A model generated the notes under the pieces. The model ran no database searches. It saw only the letters and a program-made list of their open reading frames with translations, and was not told the origin of the DNA. A DNA stretch of 64,000 nt from Archaeoglobus profundus DSM 5631 (lineage in GTDB: Archaea > Halobacteriota > Archaeoglobi > Archaeoglobales > Archaeoglobaceae): contig NC_013741.1 in the NCBI RefSeq assembly GCF_000025285.1, positions 1,426,001 through 1,490,000 on the forward strand, read 5' to 3'. Within the stretch, counting starts at the first letter, position 1; every line of letters starts with the position of its first letter. A program made the translations under genes and the position numbers. Shown one piece after another: positions 8,278-14,385 of the stretch.

Positions 8278-9234
8278 TTAAATATCTCGTAAAGCTTTGA
8301 GGAACTCTTTCGCTGGAAGGCTTGATTCAATCCTTTCAAGTAGAAAATCTTCAGATGGGTTTAATTCCAACTCGTCAATTCTTTTTTCGTAAATTTTTAG
8401 ATAAACTTTAACATTATTTAATGTTATGTTAAAATTTCTTTGCAAGTTTTGGAGAACGTTTCTACTGTTTTGTCCTTTAATAGTTCTTTTAGCTATCTCC
8501 GTTGCTGGTAGCTTCCAGACTTCGTTATCATAATAAACGTAAGCTTCCTTACAAAATTCTATCAACTTTTCAGTTACTTCATTATTTCGTGCTTTTTCCT
8601 CTATTCCAAGCGCAATAGTCTCGAGTAATGTCGTGTATTCTATAAAGACATTCACTATTCTATGATCTTCAATTGTTTTAGAGATTGCCATATGTAGCTC
8701 TGATAGTGACTCAGAAACTATTGTCGAATCCACATCTACGAAATATAATCGCTTATTAGGGTACAATTGTTCTATAAACGACTCAAAACTCTTTTTAAAC
8801 TTTAAATTTGTTATATACAAGTCTCTAAACTCGGAAGGGGCAAATCTCCTATATATTTCCTCAAGAAAATGATAGCCTTCACTCTTCAGCCTAAAGACAC
8901 CTAATTCTTCAATAACAGATTTTATAGTATTTACTATAGTTTTTGCAATATCTTTTGGAATAGATGATATAATAGTATTTATTGAATTTATATCTTTACC
9001 GCTTAGGAAAGCTTCAATCGGATCATTACACCAAATATAACATCCTCTCATGTACCACGATCTCGTTATATTATCCAGATTGAGTCGCTCAGCAACATTA
9101 TAAACGATTTTATGAACCTTAGTCTCATTGATATATTTTTTGTCAATTCTTTTTATTCTTAATACTTGATTTAAGCCTGATAAAATCAATTTAACAAGAA
9201 CATCCTCATCATAATTATTTAGTAAGCTGGTCAT
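8278..9234 (-). CDS. Uncharacterised 318-residue protein paired with a PIN-like gene
   Basis: The start is ATG 9234 behind a weak GGATGGG. The protein is AT-rich in coding, mostly helical and charged, with no signal peptide or membrane helix. A central beta/alpha stretch (KRLYFVDVDSTIVSESLSE) has a DxDST sequence resembling the first motif of HAD phosphatases, but further HAD motifs are not clear. It is co-transcribed with the PIN-like protein downstream. A fuller copy of the dispersed repeat lies upstream of its promoter. No family is recognised. Confidence 0.5.
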   Translation of the reverse strand: MTSLLNNYDEDVLVKLILSGLNQVLRIKRIDKKYINETKVHKIVYNVAERLNLDNITRSWYMRGCYIWCNDPIEAFLSGKDINSINTIISSIPKDIAKTIVNTIKSVIEELGVFRLKSEGYHFLEEIYRRFAPSEFRDLYITNLKFKKSFESFIEQLYPNKRLYFVDVDSTIVSESLSELHMAISKTIEDHRIVNVFIEYTTLLETIALGIEEKARNNEVTEKLIEFCKEAYVYYDNEVWKLPATEIAKRTIKGQNSRNVLQNLQRNFNITLNNVKVYLKIYEKRIDELELNPSEDFLLERIESSLPAKEFLKALRDI

Positions 9235-9300
9235 AGCCCATCCCTTGCATGGGGTTTTCTATTTAAGTCTTCTGATTTTGAACAACTTCTAACTTTCGAT

Positions 9301-9412
9301 TTTCGTTATTAATTAGTCGTTAAAGAAGTTGTTAAAGATTGCTTCAACGACCCTTGTCACCCAACTTGGTTAGTCGATTGTAGATGAAAAGATGTTGTTA
9401 GTTCGTTAGTTG
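9301..9412. repeat. Dispersed intergenic repeat, copy R1 (about 110 bp)
   Basis: This starts TTTCGTTATTAA, contains GTTAAAGATTGCTTCAAC (a near-palindrome), then CCCAACTTGG, TTAGTCGATTGTAGATGAAA and AGATGTTGTTAGTT. The same order of blocks is found at 12421-12523. Partial copies are at 7536, 10719, 10857 (inverted) and 12629. It lies upstream of the minus-strand gene at 9234. Confidence 0.7.
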
Positions 9413-9417
9413 TTTAA

Positions 9418-9445
9418 CAATTGTTATAATATGTTATAACAATTG
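9418..9445. repeat. Perfect 12-bp inverted repeat
   Basis: CAATTGTTATAA and TTATAACAATTG are exact reverse complements separated by TATG. The site lies in the 355-base gap between divergently transcribed genes (9234 minus, 9590 plus), next to repeat R1. It is a likely protein-binding site controlling one or both promoters. Apart from this and R1 the gap holds only AT-rich promoter-like DNA. Confidence 0.7.
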
Positions 9446-9589
9446 CTATAATAAAAGACTGGAAAGCAATAATAGTTCATGCTCTTGAAGAAGCCTTATA
9501 TTGCTTCTTTATTATTTTTTCGACATCAATAGTAGATTACTGTGATATAAAATGAAATATTTTAAATTTGTAATGAACAATGCTATGCT

Positions 9590-10645
9590 ATGTTCTTAAT
9601 TCCCGGATGGGTCATAGCTGTTTTGACCTTTCCCGGTGTAATTATACACGAATTTGCACATAAAATAGCTTGCGATTTGATAGGTGTCCATGTCTACAGA
9701 GTTTGCTACTTTAGAATAGGCAACCCGGCAGGTTATGTAGAACATGCCCCTCCAAAGACATACAAACAAGCGTTCGTAATATCTACAGCACCATTCATAG
9801 TAAACTCAGCGATAGCTGTAGCCATCTTCGCTATAGCCGTAAAAACTCCATCCACTATTAAAATTTTTGGCATTGAATTTAAATACATCCTATATTGGCT
9901 TGGGATATCGATAGCAATGCATGCTTTTCCAAGCAGTCATGATGCCAAGAATGTATGGGATTTCACATGGAAAGTTTGGAGACGAAATCCTCTGGTCATT
10001 CTCGGAATTCCAGTTGTAGTCTTGATTTACATAGCGAATGCTTTGAGTTACTTCTGGTTTGATGCAATCTATGCTTTAATCCTGCTTACATTAACGGTTA
10101 GTATCGTAAAAGCTCCCACAACCGATGCAGTCACGAGCTTTGCTAAAGATATCTCTGAAGGTGTCATCAGCCTCGCTAAGGATGTTACAAAAGGGCTTGA
10201 AACATCTCTTGGAATATCAAATGTTGAGATAAGCTCAGACTTTCTATACCACAACATCCCCTTAGCAACATTCGTAGTTGTAATAGCGATCATCTGCTTA
10301 TTCGCTATCAAAAGTAAAAGAAGAGGGATTCCAACAAGAAAGAGATACAGAATTAAGGAAATCTCCGAAGTAGGCGAATACTATCCACCTCCACCAGATG
10401 TTACAACCAATACCACAACATATTATTCGAACGAAACAACAGAAACCAAAGAACACGAATCGCTCTACGCTAAATGTGCCTTCTGCGGTAAAACAGTCTA
10501 TCTGCCGTATAAGTGCAACTATTGTGGGCAATACTACTGCGATGACCATCGTTTACCTTTCAACCACAATTGTCCGGGAATAGACTCCTACAAAGACTCT
10601 CCACCGCCTAAAGGGGGGATATGGAAATACAGAAGAAGAGATTGA
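9590..10645 (+). CDS. M50-like membrane metalloprotease with C-terminal AN1-type zinc finger
   Basis: This 351-residue protein carries HEFAH at residues 21-25, inside a hydrophobic helix (VLTFPGVIIHEFAHKIACDL). That is the zinc-binding HExxH of site-2-protease-like enzymes. Several more membrane helices follow (about 60-250), with NPAGYVEH near the region where the fold places its core loops. The cytoplasmic C-terminus has an AN1 finger (CAFCGKT...CNYCGQYYCDDH...NHNC) and the tail PPKGGIWKYR. The tail matches the AN1 protein at 3443-4342 (PPEGGIYRYR). A second conserved motif with the third metal ligand is not obvious, so M50 assignment rests mainly on HExxH and topology. A T-rich stretch and hairpin follow the stop. 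Confidence 0.7.
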   Translation: MFLIPGWVIAVLTFPGVIIHEFAHKIACDLIGVHVYRVCYFRIGNPAGYVEHAPPKTYKQAFVISTAPFIVNSAIAVAIFAIAVKTPSTIKIFGIEFKYILYWLGISIAMHAFPSSHDAKNVWDFTWKVWRRNPLVILGIPVVVLIYIANALSYFWFDAIYALILLTLTVSIVKAPTTDAVTSFAKDISEGVISLAKDVTKGLETSLGISNVEISSDFLYHNIPLATFVVVIAIICLFAIKSKRRGIPTRKRYRIKEISEVGEYYPPPPDVTTNTTTYYSNETTETKEHESLYAKCAFCGKTVYLPYKCNYCGQYYCDDHRLPFNHNCPGIDSYKDSPPPKGGIWKYRRRD

Positions 10646-10666
10646 TTTTTTCTCATTTCTATTTTA

Positions 10667-10699
10667 TTTTTTCGTGTTGAAAATTTAGGATTGCCTAAA
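10667..10699 (+). terminator. T-rich tract plus hairpin downstream of the M50-like gene (motif copy 3)
   Basis: TTTTTTCGTGTTGA is followed by TTTAGG-ATTG-CCTAAA, a perfect 6-bp inverted repeat. The preceding 20 bases after the stop are also T-rich, as in archaeal oligo-T terminators. The same motif and hairpin occur at 6929-6960. Between here and 10881 there are partial copies of the dispersed repeat (10719-10745 and, inverted, 10857-10883) and no supported gene. Confidence 0.5.
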
Positions 10700-10881
10700 T
10701 GGGTTTTCGTGTGAGTGAGTATAGAAGATGTTGTTGAGTTGATGACTTAACTAGTTGTTCTTATTCTATTAATTAATTTTAACAGAACCGCCTCTAAAAT
10801 ATAACAGAATTATTACACTAACAATCTATTTTAACACACAACCTATATTGAAGAATGGTCGTTAAAACAGTCTTCAACACC

Positions 10882-11028
10882 CTAAAGTTCTCTACTCACA
10901 ACTCGACCATCAACCTCAACAGCCTTGAACTCCTCCATAGCATGGTCAACAAACACCTTAGCATATTCAGGAGCGAGTCCGTAACAAATGGAAATCTCCT
11001 CGATTATCTTTTTCTTGGAATACTTCAT
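10882..11028 (-). CDS. Small acidic-helical protein, 48 residues, after the HicA-like gene
   Basis: Starting ATG 11028 behind GAAGGGAAG, 19 bases after the HicA-like stop, the product begins MKYSKKKIIEEISICYG and ends DGRVVSREL. It is probably two helices and a short strand. It is likely the third gene of the 12365-10882 operon. No family is recognised. Confidence 0.45.
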   Translation of the reverse strand: MKYSKKKIIEEISICYGLAPEYAKVFVDHAMEEFKAVEVDGRVVSREL

Positions 11029-11047
11029 AACTTCCCTTCGGTATTAA

Positions 11048-11332
11048 CTAAATGTATCCCTCTTTTTTCAGATAACGGATGTAATCGTCACGACTCATGG
11101 GACATTCTATAAAATCTTCGAAATCCTTTCGGCTCTTAAATTTTAATTGTTTCATAATCCTCTTTTGAATTTCTTTTGACAAATCCTTTGCTGAATGACT
11201 GATAATTGTAAAAATTGGCTGTTTCTTTTCGTCAATGTATAATATATATTTAATATGTTTTGATCCTACTTCCCTGAAACCTTTTTTATTTAGTGCCCGC
11301 CGAATATCTGAAGCTTTATATATTTTAGACAT
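11048..11332 (-). CDS. HicA-like mRNA interferase toxin
   Basis: This 94-residue protein has a KASDIRRALNKKGFREVGSK N-terminal region, followed by HIKYILYID and TIISHSAKDL. That is the HicA/YcfA double-stranded-RNA-binding-like fold, with helix, strand carrying the catalytic His region, then strands and helix. The proline-rich motif of textbook HicA is weak, so the call is by pattern. It starts one base after the stop of a protein that ends in a HicB-like domain, which is the usual HicAB pairing. Confidence 0.65.
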   Translation of the reverse strand: MSKIYKASDIRRALNKKGFREVGSKHIKYILYIDEKKQPIFTIISHSAKDLSKEIQKRIMKQLKFKSRKDFEDFIECPMSRDDYIRYLKKEGYI

Positions 11333-11333
11333 A

Positions 11334-12365
11334 TCACGACACCTCGACGTATTCTAATAGCTTTTTCTTCAGTTCTAGTGACTTCTCAGATAAAATGTCA
11401 TCAGATTCTTTAGCATATTCTTCGATCAATGCCTCAAAAACAACTTCAAGATCTTTCTTAGCTTCTTCAAGATTTTGCCCACATCCGAATAAATTCAACT
11501 CCTCATTACATAAGCACCAGACATTATCGAAGTTATCGTATTCAACATTCAGTTTTATTGGCTTCTTCAGCTTATACCCAGCAAAAATTCCTGTTAATTC
11601 TTCTTCAGTCCAAGATCTAATCTCAAGAACATCCTCCATAATCTTTTTTCTTCCTACCTTCTTTAGATGACCTACAACCTCTACAGGCATTCTTTTGATA
11701 TGTTCGTAAATTACATCTTCTAATTCCGGAAACTCCAGATGATTGTAGTAGCATCTAATTCTCTCACCGCCAGTAGTTATGATCTCAAAATGGCGCTTTT
11801 GACCGTAGAACTTCCATTCAACAATAGCACCTTTTACAGTTTGTGAAACTAGCTTGATATACTCTCTAATTAGCCCGTCAACCTTTTCTCTCTTTTTAGG
11901 ATCTAGGACAAATATTTCATCTGGACGATTGTGTCCAACTCCCAACTTTACAGTAATGCTGTCTTCCGACCAAATAGCCTTCAATCTCTTTAACTCTTTT
12001 ATGATCTCCTCAATATTAGCTTTAAACTCCGTTTCAAGATAAGTCTTGACTTCATCGATGTTATCAAGGCTTTCAGCTATGTTCTTTATTGCATTCAAAG
12101 CCTTTAAAGGGAAAGGCTCATGCAATACTCTCGGTGGTTCGAGTGCTATACGAATACTCCCCTTCTTTACTTCAGATAAATATAATTTCAAATATTCTAA
12201 TCGTTTAACCCCTTTAGCTCTTCCATAATCTGTTATGAACCTTTGAAGATTTGATAAAATGTCAGCTAGTTTGAGAACCTCAATTCTCCCAGATTCTACT
12301 TTTTTACCTTCTAATATAATCCAAATTTTTTTAATAATATCCCCTTTACTGTTAGAGAAGGACAT
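11334..12365 (-). CDS. Large protein with C-terminal HicB-like domain, partner of HicA-like toxin
   Basis: Start ATG 12365 is preferred over 12371 because GGGAGGATGGG precedes it at normal spacing. About 343 residues are predicted. The last 70-80 residues (KPIKLNVEYDNFDNVWCLCN, then NLFGCGQNLEEAKKDLEVVF) look like the HicB fold: a strand, a strand with x-G-x-G/C, and an amphipathic helix beginning EEAKKDL. The first 250 residues are a mixed alpha/beta region of no recognised family, whereas normal HicB antitoxins are 70-140 residues. A TATA-like GGTTATATAAG and repeat R2 lie upstream. It probably neutralises the HicA-like protein and may sense something through its N-terminal part. Confidence 0.6.
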   Translation of the reverse strand: MSFSNSKGDIIKKIWIILEGKKVESGRIEVLKLADILSNLQRFITDYGRAKGVKRLEYLKLYLSEVKKGSIRIALEPPRVLHEPFPLKALNAIKNIAESLDNIDEVKTYLETEFKANIEEIIKELKRLKAIWSEDSITVKLGVGHNRPDEIFVLDPKKREKVDGLIREYIKLVSQTVKGAIVEWKFYGQKRHFEIITTGGERIRCYYNHLEFPELEDVIYEHIKRMPVEVVGHLKKVGRKKIMEDVLEIRSWTEEELTGIFAGYKLKKPIKLNVEYDNFDNVWCLCNEELNLFGCGQNLEEAKKDLEVVFEALIEEYAKESDDILSEKSLELKKKLLEYVEVS

Positions 12366-12420
12366 TCCCATCCTCCCGCCAATATAATCTTATATAACCC
12401 TTTCGACTTGTTTCGAATTG

Positions 12421-12523
12421 TTTCGTTATTAACAGTTGTTGAAGACTGCCTTAACGTCCCTCCTCTCCCAAGTTGTTTAGTCGATTGTAGATGAAAAGAT
12501 GTTGTTGGTTAGTTGATTGTTGT
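12421..12523. repeat. Dispersed intergenic repeat, copy R2 (about 100 bp)
   Basis: The block order is the same as R1: TTTCGTTATTAA, GTTGAAGACTGCCTTAACG, CCCAAGTTG, TTAGTCGATTGTAGATGAAA, AGATGTTGTTGGTTAG. It sits upstream of the HicB-fusion gene, as R1 sits upstream of the gene at 9234. Confidence 0.7.
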
Positions 12524-12535
12524 ATTAGGTTGTTG

Positions 12536-12561
12536 GAGTTAATATGTATGTATATTAACTC
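12536..12561. repeat. Perfect 10-bp inverted repeat
   Basis: GAGTTAATAT and ATATTAACTC are reverse complements around a GTATGT spacer. A self-complementary TTAATATATTAA follows a few bases later. Both lie in the 407-base gene-free interval 12372-12778 between R2 and R3. The gap holds no supported gene, only repeats, palindromes and AT-rich DNA. Confidence 0.65.
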
Positions 12562-12628
12562 GCTCCAATTAATATATTAACAGTGGCAATTGTTGTTATT
12601 AACTCATGAATAATTACTCTATGATTTC

Positions 12629-12720
12629 AACCTTAACGCCTCTCCTTACCCAACTTGATTAGTTGATTGTAGAAGAAAAGATGTTGTTGGTTAGTTGATT
12701 GTTGTAGTTATATTGTTGTT
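12629..12720. repeat. Dispersed intergenic repeat, right-part copy R3
   Basis: This contains CAACCTTAACG, CCCAACTTG, TTAGTTGATTGTAGAAGAAA, AGATGTTGTTGGTTAGTTGA and TTGTTG. It matches the right two-thirds of R1 and R2 with scattered changes. It lies about 200 bases from R2, so the two are a tandem pair within one gene-free interval. Confidence 0.65.
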
Positions 12721-12778
12721 AGTTACAATTGTTACAAACGCACTCAATAATAGTTATAAACAAGTGTAAACAAAGTAC

Positions 12779-13501
12779 CTAAGTCGATATCTTTTCAACC
12801 TCTTTTTTATCCAAACATTCAGATATAATTTTCTGTAATTCGCCCCTAAACTTGTCTGTTTCCCTCTTTAGACTATCTACATACTTCCTTAACTCATTGT
12901 AGGTCTCTTTACTAAGATTTTTAGATAATTCCGGACTCTTAAGAAGTTCTTCAAAACGATTAAGCTCTTCTTCAAGTGCCCAATACTTCTTCAAAAGATT
13001 AAGTAAACCTTTTTTCAGTAAGAGGGACATTCTTCTCAATTCATCATCTGTAAGTTCCAAACAGCCTGTTTTAGAACGCTTCTTTTCAAGTCCCCACCCT
13101 ATACAAAATGTTACAGCTTTTAGGAAATCAACTGGTTCAAGTCCTTGCGCCTTAGCCAACCCTTCAAGAGCTTCTTTAGTAATCTCATCAACACTATATT
13201 TTACTTCAACGACATTTCCTTTTTTCACAAACTCTACATTGATATCTAATGGTACAGCATTCTTTAGTGCCTCTCTACCTTTATCAGTGATTATGTAGTA
13301 AACTGGAGGAGGATATTCTTTAGTTGACGTTTCAACGACTCTCTTAACATATCCTTTTTCAACTAAATGCTTTAGATTTCTTGAAAGTGTTGCTCGTGCC
13401 AAACCAAGTTCTTCAACAATCTCATTAAAGCGAGCTTTACCCTCATCTTTTTCTGCAAGGTAGCTGAGAATCTTGATTTGCGTTTTAGTTAGTTCACTCA
13501 T
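12779..13501 (-). CDS. Winged-helix transcriptional regulator with C-terminal coiled coil
   Basis: This 240-residue protein has an N-terminal MarR/ArsR-type winged helix (residues about 1-80: KTQIKILSYLAEKDEG, FNEIVEELGLARATLSRNLK as recognition helix, GYVKRVVETS as wing). A middle domain and a charged helical C-terminus (about 165-240) likely mediate dimerisation. It is divergent from the AbrB/RHH/MCM operon. The 90-base interval between them contains paired AAAAAC...TTAAG elements, so it probably represses itself and that operon. Confidence 0.75.
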   Translation of the reverse strand: MSELTKTQIKILSYLAEKDEGKARFNEIVEELGLARATLSRNLKHLVEKGYVKRVVETSTKEYPPPVYYIITDKGREALKNAVPLDINVEFVKKGNVVEVKYSVDEITKEALEGLAKAQGLEPVDFLKAVTFCIGWGLEKKRSKTGCLELTDDELRRMSLLLKKGLLNLLKKYWALEEELNRFEELLKSPELSKNLSKETYNELRKYVDSLKRETDKFRGELQKIISECLDKKEVEKIST

Positions 13502-13592
13502 GAACTAAAGTCTTGAAAAACAGTTCTTAAGCTTTAGGTATTTCTAATGAGTTTTCGAAAAACTTAAGTATTGATTGAACCTAAGTTTAATC

Positions 13593-13772
13593 ATGGGTTT
13601 GATGAAACCTACATGGCGTAGAAAAATAAGAAGAGTTGGAGACGAACTGGTAATCAGCATCCCTTCTGAGCTAAAGCACTGTTTTGAAGGAGTTAACAAC
13701 GTAATATTGACAATAGAAGGAGATAAAATTGTTATTTTTGCTGAAAGAGATGGAGGTGTGTCTAATGGCTAA
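13593..13772 (+). CDS. AbrB/SpoVT-like DNA-binding protein
   Basis: From ATG 13593 the product is 59 residues. It contains RKIRRVGDELVISIPSEL, the swapped-hairpin AbrB pattern (x-G-x-x-x-V-x-I-P), followed by ILTIEGDKIVIFAE. It is the first gene of the operon leading to the MCM helicase and overlaps the next gene by eight bases. Such proteins bind DNA as dimers, as antitoxins or replication/partition regulators. The start is supported by divergent promoter-like DNA just upstream; no strong ribosome-binding site is seen, so the transcript may be leaderless. Confidence 0.65.
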   Translation: MGLMKPTWRRKIRRVGDELVISIPSELKHCFEGVNNVILTIEGDKIVIFAERDGGVSNG

Positions 13773-14385
13773 AAAAACAATAAGTATAGGTTTTTCAGTA
13801 CATATAGAAGATGATAAAGACATTCTTGAAATTCTTGAAGCTCATAAAGACAATAAGAGTGAGTTTATCCGCAATGCAATTCGTTATTACGCTGGTCTCC
13901 TTTCAAAAGAAGACTCTAACAAAGTGGATAAATCACTTCTAAGAGTTATTCAATTAGAAAAGAAGCTTGCAGAGTTGGAAAAGAAGGAAGAGGAGAGGTA
14001 TCAGAGGATTCTTGAATTAATTCAAAAGGAGTTTGAAGAATCAAGGAAGGAGAGGGAAGAACTGAGGAAAGAGCTTGAGCTAATCAAGAAGGCACAAGAG
14101 AGCCTAAGAGCGAAGGAAGAGGAGGAGAAGAGGAAGGTAGACCTTGCAAAGAGGAAGAAGGAGGTTTTGAGGGATTTAAGGATACAGAAGTTGAATCCGG
14201 TGTTATTGGAATTCAAACGGAAGCCGACACCGCTGATATACGAGCAGGTTAAGAGTGTTATCAAGGAGGCAGTGGAGCAATATCCTGATCTTTTGACTGA
14301 AGAGGAGTTATGGGAGTACGCTATCGAAGTTGCGCCGAGGATTCGCCATTATAAGGAGATTGAGATGAGGAGGAGGTACGTATGA
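13765..14385 (+). CDS. Ribbon-helix-helix protein with long coiled coil
   Basis: ATG 13765 follows GGAGGTG and overlaps the AbrB stop; upstream in-frame codons are ignored. Of about 206 residues, the first 50 (TISIGFSVHIEDDK...NKSEFIRNAIRYYAGLL) form a CopG-like ribbon-helix-helix. Residues about 60-150 are an almost continuous charged coiled coil. The C-terminal 50 residues are a helical domain. It overlaps the MCM start as ATGA. Position and architecture suggest a partition- or replication-associated DNA-binding protein of the element. Confidence 0.65.
   Translation: MAKKTISIGFSVHIEDDKDILEILEAHKDNKSEFIRNAIRYYAGLLSKEDSNKVDKSLLRVIQLEKKLAELEKKEEERYQRILELIQKEFEESRKEREELRKELELIKKAQESLRAKEEEEKRKVDLAKRKKEVLRDLRIQKLNPVLLEFKRKPTPLIYEQVKSVIKEAVEQYPDLLTEEELWEYAIEVAPRIRHYKEIEMRRRYV

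Noticed and set aside
8700-8770. HAD phosphatase motif in the 318-residue protein
   Set aside because: A DxDST sequence is present but motifs II-IV could not be found, so no HAD call is made.
10855-11112. An 85-residue plus-strand frame
   Set aside because: It overlaps the HicA-like gene and the 48-residue gene on the minus strand, both with start signals; it has none.
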